A stretch of DNA of 64,000 bases, from the NCBI RefSeq assembly GCF_018326305.1, contig NZ_AP023415.1, forward strand, positions 806,001 through 870,000, given 5' to 3'. Under the pieces are notes generated by a model that saw only the letters and a list, made by a program, of their open reading frames with translations, ran no database searches and had not been told where the DNA came from. Shown here piece after piece: positions 49,503-57,456 of the stretch (position 1 is its first letter; each line of letters begins with the position of its first letter). Made by a program: the position numbers and the translations under genes. This DNA comes from Vescimonas fastidiosa. Its GTDB lineage: Bacteria; Bacillota; Clostridia; Oscillospirales; Oscillospiraceae.

Positions 49503-51380
49503 TTATTCGGTGTCGCTCAGCAATTTGACATGCTTCTTGTAGAAGGAAACACCAACCTTGAAGAAATGGGTAATGCCTTGCTGCTTCATCGCCGTAACAT
49601 ATTGCTGTCTTTCAATCTGTGCCAGGGCCTCCTTGGCGGAAGCTTCAAGCTCACTGTCAATGCGAGATTCGGCAACGCCGTCCTTTAACACCTTGAGTTC
49701 TATGATAATACCCGGCATTTTCTTGTCGTAAGGTCTTAGCTGAATGTCGTATCTGCCGTGGCCAGATTCTCTGTTGGAGTCCACACGATAGAGGTTATTC
49801 ATGATTGCACAGATCCCGAGGATAAGTCCGTGATAGAAATTCTCATGGGCATAGTCAAAGGAACTGATGGAATTCAGCAGCAGCTTCTGCAGATTATCCT
49901 GCAGTTTCGGAACATCCTGCTTTATAATGGCCTGCTGGATCGCAATAGCGGTTGACTGGGAGATCACATTCGTCAGTGCAGAAAGGATCTCCTTTTCATA
50001 GACATAGAAAATCTCTTTATTCGGTATGGCAATGTCGCAGATGGCATTTCCATCGTGCAGTTCATCCTTTTTTACGACCTTCAGATAGCCGGCAGAAAGC
50101 AGGAAGCTGTAGATCGTTGTCGGATTATTCCTGATTTCGGGATAGATAACAGAGGTGTCCACATAAGAGGAAACCATTTGTCCCTGCATCAATTTGCGGA
50201 GATTGTCTGCAGTCTCATCGTCTGCCTCCGCAACGATCTGTCGGATGATGCTGTTATCTCCCGTGGATTGCCAATAGGCTTTTGCCGAGCAATTCTCATC
50301 CATATAATTGAGAACGGACCAGGGATTGAAAATGTCCGTATCGCCAAAGCGATAGCCGTCATACCACTCGCAGATCTCCTCATACTTATCCGTTCGGCCG
50401 TAATACTCCATGATGTCTCGGATCTCGTCTTTGGTAAAGCCGAAATATTCACTGTAGCGGTCTTCGAGAATGGAGTTTACCTTCAAGTTGTTGAGACCGC
50501 TGAAAATGCTTTCCTTTGCCACACGAAGAATGCCAGTTAGGAATCCATAGGAAAGGTTCGAGTTATCTTTGAAGGCGCCGGACAGAAGATTACGCATAAA
50601 GCCGGTGATCTGTTCGTAGTATCCTTCCGTGTAGCCCTGCTGGATAGGCGTATCATATTCATCAATGATAATGACAGCGGGACGGCCATAATGCTTATTG
50701 AGCATGTGCGAAAGCTCCAGGAAAGCTCTTGCCATACTGACTTCCGTGATCGTTCCGTCAACGACCTTACGGAAATAGTCCTTTTCAAAATCATTGCACT
50801 TGTCACTCGTCAGCAAAACATCGTGGCGCAGATACTCATTTGCAATGATCTCACGAATCGCCGTATAGGTCTGTTCCCATGTTGCAAACTTAATATCCTT
50901 AAAGGTAACGAAGATGACCGGGTATTTTCCTTGCTCACGACGGTACTCCTCGCCGCAGCTCCAAATCTTTTTATTCTTGAAATACTTGGAGGTATCCGTG
51001 TCGCTAACCTCGAAGAAGGTTTTCAGCATATCCATTGCCAATGTTTTTCCGAAGCGTCTTGGACGGGTAAAAAGAGAAACCTTGGGCTTGGAATCGATAA
51101 ACTCCTTGAGCATCAGGGTCTTATCCACATAATAGTATCCCGAAACCAATTCCTTGAAATCGGACACACCAATGGGTAAAGGTAATTTGGCGGTTGTTTT
51201 CATAGCTCGTGAAGACTTATTTCTGCGGCCGTCCGCTGGTTTTTCAGCGTCGTCAGGAATAAGCCATAAGCCTCCTTCCTTTTTCGCACCCGCAATGCGT
51301 CCGTCTCTGCAGAGCGTGGTAATTCTTCTTTCGGTCAATTCCCAACGGTCAGCTGCAGTCTTAACATCCATATAGCTCAC
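49503..51380 (-). CDS. AAA-ATPase-like/PD-(D/E)XK protein with N-terminal HTH
   Basis: A 625-residue protein in three parts. Residues 1-50 are an excisionase-like helix-turn-helix (MDVKTAADRWELTERRITTLC). Residues about 60-350 are an AAA-ATPase-like domain (PIGVSDFKELVSGYYYVDKTLM, Walker A-like RPRRFGKTLAMDML, Walker B VIIIDEYDTPIQ). The C-terminal part ends in a PD-(D/E)XK nuclease-like core (RYDIQLRPYDKKMPGIIIELKV). The family is common in gut bacteria and of unknown role. The GTG start has GGAGG at 8 bp and its own strong promoter, so it is an independent unit. The added HTH is unusual. Confidence 0.85.
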   Translation of the reverse strand: MSYMDVKTAADRWELTERRITTLCRDGRIAGAKKEGGLWLIPDDAEKPADGRRNKSSRAMKTTAKLPLPIGVSDFKELVSGYYYVDKTLMLKEFIDSKPKVSLFTRPRRFGKTLAMDMLKTFFEVSDTDTSKYFKNKKIWSCGEEYRREQGKYPVIFVTFKDIKFATWEQTYTAIREIIANEYLRHDVLLTSDKCNDFEKDYFRKVVDGTITEVSMARAFLELSHMLNKHYGRPAVIIIDEYDTPIQQGYTEGYYEQITGFMRNLLSGAFKDNSNLSYGFLTGILRVAKESIFSGLNNLKVNSILEDRYSEYFGFTKDEIRDIMEYYGRTDKYEEICEWYDGYRFGDTDIFNPWSVLNYMDENCSAKAYWQSTGDNSIIRQIVAEADDETADNLRKLMQGQMVSSYVDTSVIYPEIRNNPTTIYSFLLSAGYLKVVKKDELHDGNAICDIAIPNKEIFYVYEKEILSALTNVISQSTAIAIQQAIIKQDVPKLQDNLQKLLLNSISSFDYAHENFYHGLILGICAIMNNLYRVDSNRESGHGRYDIQLRPYDKKMPGIIIELKVLKDGVAESRIDSELEASAKEALAQIERQQYVTAMKQQGITHFFKVGVSFYKKHVKLLSDTE

Positions 51381-51415
51381 AAAAGATTCCTCCGTTCCTA
51401 CTATATCATGTCAAC

Positions 51416-51444
51416 ATTATAGCAGAGATCAAAGTAGATGTCAA
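51416..51444 (-). promoter_or_regulatory. Strong promoter of the AAA-ATPase gene
   Basis: On the minus strand TTGACA (51439-51444), 17-bp spacer, TATAAT (51416-51421), about 36 bp before the GTG start. Confidence 0.88.
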
Positions 51445-51520
51445 GATAAAAAGAACAATACAATCGGTGCGAAACTTGATATTTTGAGTCGAATTTGCGG
51501 TTTTAATATAACATTCAAAT

Positions 51521-51562
51521 GAGGCGCTTCTAAATGTGTCAATGCTATTACAGAAGCGCCTC
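51521..51562 (-). terminator. Terminator-like hairpin after the 156-residue membrane gene
   Basis: An 11-bp perfect stem, GAGGCGCTTCT / AGAAGCGCCTC, with a 20-nt loop. On the minus strand it is followed by an AT-rich ATTTGAATGTTATA. It lies 8 bp beyond the stop of the gene at 51570. Confidence 0.7.
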
Positions 51563-51569
51563 CGTGGTA

Positions 51570-52040
51570 TTATTCAGTTGCTTCGGCCGTAAACTCACCC
51601 AACTCCTCATACCCGAGGAAATGATCTGAGGACATAGCGGAATTGAGATACTCGCTGCCGAGAGAAATATGCTGCGTTTCCTTGAAATAGAACCGATATC
51701 GATAGCCGATCTTCACCTTTGATTGCTTACCGAGCAGCATAGTAGACTCGTTACCGTCGCCGTCCATAATTTTGATCTTACGGTATTTGCGCAGCGGCTT
51801 AGGGACGACCGAAACGCAGACGCCCTCGACGGTCTCGTAGCTTTTATCGGTGATGATGCGGTAATAGCTCAGCGCCCTGCCGGCGCTGGCCACAAATACC
51901 GCAAGGCTCAGAAACAGCATGATCCGGTCCTTCAGTATGAAACACATTGAAACACCAATCAGCAGGCATCCGGCTCCGATGATCCCGGTAAGGAACAGCT
52001 TCCGCTTGAGCGGCGCCGGTGCGCCTTTTATTTGACCCAT
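51570..52040 (-). CDS. Small membrane protein, backbone gene next to the nested element
   Basis: A 156-residue protein with two N-terminal helices (about 14-34 and 38-56) and a soluble beta-rich C-terminal domain (VEGVCVSVVPKPLRKYRKIKIMDGDGNESTMLL). No family recognised. The terminal repeat of the nested element begins 10 bp before its ATG, so its ribosome site and its link to the upstream operon gene (59026-59715) have been replaced by the insertion. Its expression is therefore probably changed. Confidence 0.72.
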   Translation of the reverse strand: MGQIKGAPAPLKRKLFLTGIIGAGCLLIGVSMCFILKDRIMLFLSLAVFVASAGRALSYYRIITDKSYETVEGVCVSVVPKPLRKYRKIKIMDGDGNESTMLLGKQSKVKIGYRYRFYFKETQHISLGSEYLNSAMSSDHFLGYEELGEFTAEATE

Positions 52041-52049
52041 GACTTAGGT

Positions 52050-52069
52050 CAGTTTACAAGGAACTACAC
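52050..52069 (+). repeat. Left terminal inverted repeat of the nested element
   Basis: CAGTTTACAAGGAACTACAC; the right end carries the reverse complement with a single G for A change. Confidence 0.85.
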
Positions 52070-52159
52070 GCAGACCACGAAACGGGGGCTGCTGACAACA
52101 AATAAAGGCTGAGTATCAAGCATCGGGAAAGTGCGAGATATTCAGCCTGTTTTGTTGTC

Positions 52160-52230
52160 TGGGGTTTCCAAAGGGGCTTACCCCTTGGCACACGACTTTG
52201 CTTGCAAAGTGTAGTGTGTTATACGCTCTG
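52160..52230 (+). other. pMV158-type (MobV) origin of transfer
   Basis: A CCAAGGGG-type hairpin (AAAGGGGCTTACCCCTT, about 52170-52187) is followed by ACTTTG-CTTG-CAAAGT (52195-52210) and then GTAGTGTG|TTATAC. The ACTTT hairpin and TAGTGTG/TTATAC nick site are those of the pMV158 oriT, so the nick is inferred between 52218 and 52219. The relaxase of the matching family is at 56160. The remaining non-coding DNA between 52070 and 52594 has small hairpins and no gene. Confidence 0.82.
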
Positions 52231-52594
52231 TCGGCGTTGCTGCGAAAATGCGGTTGCCACCAGGGAGGGCAAGGGCATTTGAAACGGCAGGAAAACAGGG
52301 CTGTGATTGCGTGGCGTGGAGCCGCAAGCGCAGGACTGGTTTCATCAGCAGACAGGGCGTATATGAAAGCCCCCGTCCCTCGTCCTGCGCCGAACTATGG
52401 GACAAAGTGTCCCAGACAGATAGCCACACTTACGAAAAAGCAGACGGATTTTCTTTTCAAAATTGAAATGGGTGGGAAGCCATTTTAGGGCTTTCCCGTC
52501 TTGATTGCCCATCAGCAAAGACGGGCAGGACTGTCAACGGCGGCACATAAAATGTGCCGTTCATCTTGACCGTTGACTGGCTCGGCTGGCTTTG

Positions 52595-53338
52595 CTATTT
52601 TCCAGATAAAATGGTATTCATAGCGCAAATACGCCAAAAATTATTTACTTGTTCAAAGTCAATTTTCAAATCTTGCTGAAAATGAGCGAGTAATGTTTGA
52701 TTGTTCCATTCATATTGCGTATTGTTCCACGAGAGAAATCCCTCCACAAAAATTTTGTGATCAATATGAAATTGTTGAATACATTGCGTCGTTATAGATA
52801 CGAATTTTTGAACATCGATGGAGGCAAACACACTATCAGGAACACCTGAAAATGCAACAAAAATTGCTCCACCAGAATGTGGACCTCTGTAATAACAATA
52901 CTTATCAACTAAGCCGCAAGTTACGATAGACAGGTTATGCCCGTTGAATGTATCGTCCAATGTAAATTCTGCTGTCGTTAGTGGCTCTAAATTCCAGCGT
53001 TCCCCCACTACTTTTGCGTGTGTGGCTACCTGAATAATTTTCTCGGAAAATCCATTGACATTTTCCCACCCCCACAGCCATGTGTTACTTGATGTTGCCT
53101 CGCTTCCGATGAATTGAAGCGGATACTTTTGATTTCCAAAAAGTATTACGCCCTCTGAAAAATCAACATTCCAGTCCTGCCCCTTTACCACCTGCTCACT
53201 ACAAGCAGTCTGTATTGCTATCATTTTACCTAAGCAAGCTGAAAACACTTGAAACCAATTTCCTGTATCAATATTGAGATGCTCAATCCAAATATTTTTT
53301 CTGTTATCCTGTTTTCTGTCTTTGCCCCAAAATCTCAT
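52595..53338 (-). CDS. DUF6882-like hypothetical protein
   Basis: A 247-residue soluble protein, AT-rich in base composition. The block IGSEATSSNTWLWGWENVNGFSEKI resembles the conserved TWLWAW-type motif of the DUF6882 family; the rest is unassigned. GGAGG precedes the ATG. It is cargo of the nested element and ends near its left side. Function unknown. Confidence 0.7.
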   Translation of the reverse strand: MRFWGKDRKQDNRKNIWIEHLNIDTGNWFQVFSACLGKMIAIQTACSEQVVKGQDWNVDFSEGVILFGNQKYPLQFIGSEATSSNTWLWGWENVNGFSEKIIQVATHAKVVGERWNLEPLTTAEFTLDDTFNGHNLSIVTCGLVDKYCYYRGPHSGGAIFVAFSGVPDSVFASIDVQKFVSITTQCIQQFHIDHKIFVEGFLSWNNTQYEWNNQTLLAHFQQDLKIDFEQVNNFWRICAMNTILSGK

Positions 53339-53365
53339 CTGTATTTCCTCCGTAATATATTTCTT

Positions 53366-54166
53366 TTATTTCCTCCCCCGCTGGGGATTTGGATTTTTCA
53401 GCAAGTCCGACTTCTGTGCAATCTTTTTCAGCCACTTCTTTTCTTCTTCGGACAACTTCTTCAAATTCAATTTGAGCCGCTTACAGATAAACGCCAAAGC
53501 CGCTTGCTCCGGGTCGCTGCCCTCGCTGGCGACTTCATCTGCGGTCTGTAAAAAATCTTCCAGCGGGTTGTCCTCCGGGACGCTGAAAAAATCGTCCTTA
53601 TGTGCTTCCCGCAGGTCAAGAGCTATCTTGTTTATGTCCTGCTGTATCACATAGCGGCAAAAACTGTCATCGTCAATATGGGCGGCGATAAGCTGCCTTA
53701 ACTGCGAGTCGGTCAGGCCGGGATTGTGCTGCTTCATAATCGTTGCGCTCATGGTATCTACTATGGCGTTTGCGGCCTGCACCTGCTTCACCGCCACGCC
53801 GTTCACATAGATTTCAAGGTCAGCCATGAGCCGGGGAAAATCCGGGTGTGTCGCCAGTTCACACAAGAGAGAATTGTCCATCAGCCCGCTTTTCAGCAGC
53901 TCAATCATATCATCACTCAAACGCAGGTCTGCAAGCTCGGCGTTTGGGTGATTTTTTGTTTTAGAGCGTCCCAGCAGGTAATCAACGGTCACTTCATAAA
54001 CCTTTGCCAGATGGATAAGGGCATGGTGGCTGATGTCCTTGAGATCGTCCCCCTCGTAACTGCCTAAAGCAGATTTGGAAAGGTGGGTTTCCTCCGCAAG
54101 CTGTTCCAGCGTCAGCCCTCGTTCCACACGCAGGTCTTTCAATCGTTCTTGTATGGATAGTTCCAT
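53366..54166 (-). CDS. XRE-family regulator of the nested element
   Basis: A 266-residue protein with an N-terminal helix-turn-helix (IQERLKDLRVERGLTLEQLAEETHLSKSALGSYEG) and a long helical C-terminal part. AGGAGGG lies 5 bp before the ATG at 54166. The length and form match regulators commonly found at the left of Tn4451-like mobilisable elements. It probably controls the rightward mobilisation and recombinase genes. Confidence 0.85.
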   Translation of the reverse strand: MELSIQERLKDLRVERGLTLEQLAEETHLSKSALGSYEGDDLKDISHHALIHLAKVYEVTVDYLLGRSKTKNHPNAELADLRLSDDMIELLKSGLMDNSLLCELATHPDFPRLMADLEIYVNGVAVKQVQAANAIVDTMSATIMKQHNPGLTDSQLRQLIAAHIDDDSFCRYVIQQDINKIALDLREAHKDDFFSVPEDNPLEDFLQTADEVASEGSDPEQAALAFICKRLKLNLKKLSEEEKKWLKKIAQKSDLLKNPNPQRGRK

Positions 54167-54200
54167 ACTCTCCCTCCTTGTCTGCTTGATAATCTGAAAG

Positions 54201-54680
54201 TTATTCGCACAATTCCTTACGGATATTTTCGCAGTCTTTCGCCATTTCCAGCATATCTTCATCATCTACCATTTCATGAAGATCATATTCGAGCGGAGAA
54301 GCACAGAACTCTGCTAAAGCCCGATTCATTGCTTGATCCTCCTCTGGCGTAGTTATGATTTTTACAAACCTATCTCGTTTTTCCCCATCAAACAGATTTT
54401 TTATATTGAACCCACCACTTTTCTTACTCTCAAGAATAAGTGCTGCCAAATCAGTTGCCAAATCAATAGCATAATAAAATTCGTGACATTGTCCCTCCGA
54501 ATCAATGTATTCTAAATTGGGTGAGATATGGAAATTCCAGTTTAGTTTGCTAAGGCCAGTATCATTGAATATCTCACTCAGAGGTATTTCAGTTTTGCCT
54601 TTGTCATAGAGGTAGTCCACCAAGGTCAGGCTATCGTCTGTGCCACCGATATAGTTATACCAATATTTTTTAATATACAT
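54201..54680 (-). CDS. Hypothetical acidic protein
   Basis: A 159-residue acidic protein, MYIKKYWYNYIGGTDDSLTLVDYLYDKGKTEIPLSEIF. AT-rich composition, no recognised family. GGAGGAG lies 5 bp before the ATG. It shares the leftward direction of the XRE gene. Its acidity and cargo position are compatible with an immunity-type protein, but no toxin partner is seen. Confidence 0.68.
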   Translation of the reverse strand: MYIKKYWYNYIGGTDDSLTLVDYLYDKGKTEIPLSEIFNDTGLSKLNWNFHISPNLEYIDSEGQCHEFYYAIDLATDLAALILESKKSGGFNIKNLFDGEKRDRFVKIITTPEEDQAMNRALAEFCASPLEYDLHEMVDDEDMLEMAKDCENIRKELCE

Positions 54681-55055
54681 TTTATCTCCTCCTTATCACT
54701 TCCGCTTTGTCGTTCTGTTTTTTTATTATATCACAATTCCGAGAGCGAGGAAATAGCTTGTTTTCCGGGCTGATTTCCTACCTTTCGGACATACGGCACA
54801 GGCAATCAAAAAAGTATACACTTGAGATAGTTCATCGATGGACAGCACCTTGAAAACCAAATGACCGTCCGAAAAGGAATACCCCGGCAGGGGAAGCACC
54901 GCAAGGAGCCGACTTCTGGACACTTTGTCCAGAGGTCACTTCGGGAGAACTTGTCCCGAAGCTGTGGGGAGCGTGCCAACGCCGGAACACGCCGCAGGAA
55001 TGGGGCAGGAAGCCTTTTCGGGGAGAACGGCAAAAGCGAAAAATGGAGGGAACGC
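54681..55055. other. Non-coding central control region of the nested element
   Basis: Between the divergent arms lie two neighbouring hairpins, TCTGGACA..TGTCCAGA (about 54914-54932) and CTTCGGGA..TCCCGAAG (about 54938-54960), and a CCCCGGCAGGGG palindrome-like stretch. A frame from 54861 is open here but lacks a ribosome site, and its codon use is unconvincing. The region may hold promoters and an origin-like site for the RepA_N protein; that is inference. Confidence 0.45.
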
Positions 55056-55469
55056 ATGAGAGATAACCCCTATAAAGACTTGCCACCGCTGGAACGCAGG
55101 CCGGACGGTTCCCTTTACCGCATGACACCGGCGCAGAGGAAACAGGCGGCCAGCCTGATACGCCGGAAGTGCTGCTGCTGTGAGGACGGCAACTGCATCG
55201 TTCTTGACGATGGGGACACCTGCACCTGTCCGCAGACGGTTTCTTTCTCGGTCTGCTGTAAGTGGTTCCGCTGGGCGGTTTTGCCGCTGGACGGGACGCT
55301 GAAAGCGGAGATTTTCCGGGATAAGGACTTGAAACGCTGTGCGGTCTGCGGCAGAGTGTTCGTCCCAAAATCCAACCGGGCAAAATACTGCCCCGGCTGT
55401 GCCGCCAGCGTTCACAGGCGGCAGAAAACAGAAAGTGAACAGAAAAGGAGGTCTGCTGTGGACAGTTAG
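55056..55469 (+). CDS. Cysteine-rich VLP-type protein
   Basis: A 137-residue protein, MRDNPYKDLPPLERRPDGSLYRMTPAQRKQAASLIRRKCCCCEDGNC, followed by CTCPQTVSFSVCCKWFRWAVLP and a C-terminal zinc ribbon CAVCGRVFVPKSNRAKYCPGC. This is the Cys-rich VLP family commonly upstream of MobV genes on mobilisable elements. The start at 55056 has GGAGGG 5 bp upstream. Probably an accessory mobilisation factor. Confidence 0.8.
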   Translation: MRDNPYKDLPPLERRPDGSLYRMTPAQRKQAASLIRRKCCCCEDGNCIVLDDGDTCTCPQTVSFSVCCKWFRWAVLPLDGTLKAEIFRDKDLKRCAVCGRVFVPKSNRAKYCPGCAASVHRRQKTESEQKRRSAVDS

Positions 55470-55580
55470 GAGTGAAAAAAGCCTTGATTTATCAGGCTTT
55501 GCAAGCCCCAAAACGGGGCAGGTGGTATAAAGTATCGTCCACCCCCGGAAATGCCGTTCTAACTGTCCACAAAGCACACT

Positions 55581-55976
55581 ATGACAAACACGATTTATAT
55601 TCATCAGCCGGAGAAATCGGTCAGCTTCACCCGGCTCCCGAATTTCCTCTTTGAAGCACCTACATTTACGCCCCTGTCCAATGAAGCGAAGATACTGTAC
55701 GCCTTTATCCTGCGCCGGACAGAACTATCCCGGAAAAACGGCTGGGCGGACGAATACGGGCGCATTTTCCTGTATTATCCAATCTGCGAGGTGGTCGCCC
55801 TGCTCCACTGTGGGCGGCAGAAAGCCGTCAACACCCTGCGGGAATTGCAGTATGCGGAGTTGATTGAGATTAAGAAGCAGGGCTGTGGAAAACCCAACTG
55901 TATTTACCCAAAATCCTATGAAGCGGTTTCAAACACCGACTTCAAGAAATCCCGTTTTGGTACGCCGGAGGGCTGA
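55581..55976 (+). CDS. RepA_N-type replication initiator protein (short)
   Basis: A 131-residue protein with FTRLPNFLFEAPTFTPLSNEAKILYAFILRRTELSRKNGWADEYGRIFLYYPICEV, the RepA N-terminal domain of Firmicute plasmids. It is limited to this domain, as is usual on mobilisable elements. No good ribosome site precedes the ATG. It may allow limited autonomous replication of the excised circle. Confidence 0.8.
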   Translation: MTNTIYIHQPEKSVSFTRLPNFLFEAPTFTPLSNEAKILYAFILRRTELSRKNGWADEYGRIFLYYPICEVVALLHCGRQKAVNTLRELQYAELIEIKKQGCGKPNCIYPKSYEAVSNTDFKKSRFGTPEG

Positions 55977-56159
55977 AAAGCGTACCTGACAAGTACGAAA
56001 ATCAATCCTCTTGAAGTACGAAAACCGGACGGTATATAGAAATACAAAGATAAAAAGATTGATTTATATTCTATCCATTCCAATCCTATCCGAGATATTT
56101 TCTGCGGGATTTTCCTGTGGAAAAGTCCCGGAAAGGAACGGAATGGGGAAAGGAGTTTC

Positions 56160-57101
56160 ATGGCACAACACGCAATTTTGCGGTTTGAGAAACACAAGGG
56201 CAACCCGGCAAGGCCGCTGGAAGCCCATCACGAACGGCAGAAAGAGCAATACGCCAGCAACCCCGACATTGATACCAGCCGAAGCAAATACAATTTCCAC
56301 ATCATCAAGCCAGAGGGCAGGTACTATCATTTTATTCAAAACCGTATCGAACAGGCCGGTTGCCGTACAAGGAAAGACAGCACCCGGTTTGTCGATACGC
56401 TCATTACCGCCAGCCCAGAGTTTTTCAAGAAGAAGTCGCCAAAGGAGATACAGGAATTTTTCCAGAGGGCGGCTGATTTCTTAATCGGGCGGGTAGGCCG
56501 GGAAAATATCGTGTCGGCGGTGGTACACATGGACGAGAAAACGCCCCACCTGCATTTGACCTTTGTTCCGCTGACAAAGGACAACCGCCTGTGTGCAAAG
56601 GAGATTATCGGCAACCGGGCAAACCTGACAAAGTGGCAGGACGATTTTCACGCCTATATGGTGGAGAAATATCCTGACTTGGAGCGTGGGGAAAGCGCCA
56701 GCAAGACGGGCCGGAAGCATATCCCCACCCGGCTTTTCAAACAGGCGGTTTCCCTCTCCCGGCAGGCCAGAGCCATTGAAGCCACGCTGGACGGCATTAA
56801 TCCGCTGAATGCCGGAAAGAAAAAAGAGGAAGCCCTCTCCATGCTGAAAAAGTGGTTCCCACAGATGGAGAATTTCTCCGGGCAGTTGAAAAAATACAAG
56901 GTCACAATCGATGACCTGTTAGCGGAAAATGAAAAGCTGGAAGCAAGGGCAAAAGCCAGTGAAAAAGGCAAGATGAAAGATACGATGGAACGGGCAAAGC
57001 TGAAAAGCGAACTGGACAATTTACAGCGGCTGGTTGACCGTATCCCGCCGGAAGTGCTGGCGGAGTTGAAGCGGCAACAGCGGCACACAAAGGAAAGGTG
57101 A
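56160..57101 (+). CDS. MobV-family (Pre/Mob) relaxase
   Basis: A 313-residue relaxase. Early motif HAILRFEKHKG with downstream HHERQ, and the metal-binding HxDEx(5)HxH in HMDEKTPHLH (His123, His130, His132). A coiled-coil C-terminal part follows (about 220-300). MobV proteins nick a pMV158-type oriT, which is present at 52160-52230. AAAGGAG precedes the ATG. Confidence 0.9.
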   Translation: MAQHAILRFEKHKGNPARPLEAHHERQKEQYASNPDIDTSRSKYNFHIIKPEGRYYHFIQNRIEQAGCRTRKDSTRFVDTLITASPEFFKKKSPKEIQEFFQRAADFLIGRVGRENIVSAVVHMDEKTPHLHLTFVPLTKDNRLCAKEIIGNRANLTKWQDDFHAYMVEKYPDLERGESASKTGRKHIPTRLFKQAVSLSRQARAIEATLDGINPLNAGKKKEEALSMLKKWFPQMENFSGQLKKYKVTIDDLLAENEKLEARAKASEKGKMKDTMERAKLKSELDNLQRLVDRIPPEVLAELKRQQRHTKER

Positions 57102-57170
57102 TTTTATAAGCAGATTTTTACGCCGTCCCTGTGCGGCATTGTACCTTGAAAATTGAATACAGGAGGTTCT

Positions 57171-57362
57171 ATGGAGCATATCAGATACAAAAAAGAAACA
57201 GAGGTCGTGACTTTTCAGGGAAAAGAAATCACGCTGGAAAACCTCTCCCCGGTGTTCACGCCGGAACAGGAAGTGGCCAAACGCCGGGAACTGGAGCAGC
57301 AGCTTTATGAGGTGTTCCGCAAATATGCCGATAAGCGGCAGAAAGAGGAAGCCGGGGCGTAA
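57171..57362 (+). CDS. Small protein preceding the serine recombinase
   Basis: A 63-residue protein, MEHIRYKKETEVVTFQGKEITLENLSPVFTPEQEVAKRRELEQQLYEVFRKY. This small helical protein is typical of the position before TndX-like recombinases. AGGAGG lies 4 bp before the ATG. Possibly a recombination or regulation accessory. Confidence 0.75.
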   Translation: MEHIRYKKETEVVTFQGKEITLENLSPVFTPEQEVAKRRELEQQLYEVFRKYADKRQKEEAGA

Positions 57363-57380
57363 GGTTTTCCGAAGCCATCG

Positions 57381-57409
57381 TTGATTTACGGGGCTGCTGG
57401 CGGTATAAT
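57381..57409 (+). promoter_or_regulatory. Promoter of the serine recombinase
   Basis: TTGATT (57381-57386), 17-bp spacer, TATAAT (57404-57409). An imperfect inverted repeat (GCTGCTGGCGG / CTGTCAGCAGC) spans the -10 and could be a repressor or recombinase site. Confidence 0.78.
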
Positions 57410-57456
57410 AGAACTGTCAGCAGCTCCGTTTCTTTTTTAAGAAAAGGAGCGACAAA

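Noticed and set aside
54861..55055. N-terminal extension of the Cys-rich VLP-type protein
   Set aside because: Hairpin-rich DNA with basic low-quality codons and no ribosome site; GGAGGG marks the start at 55056.
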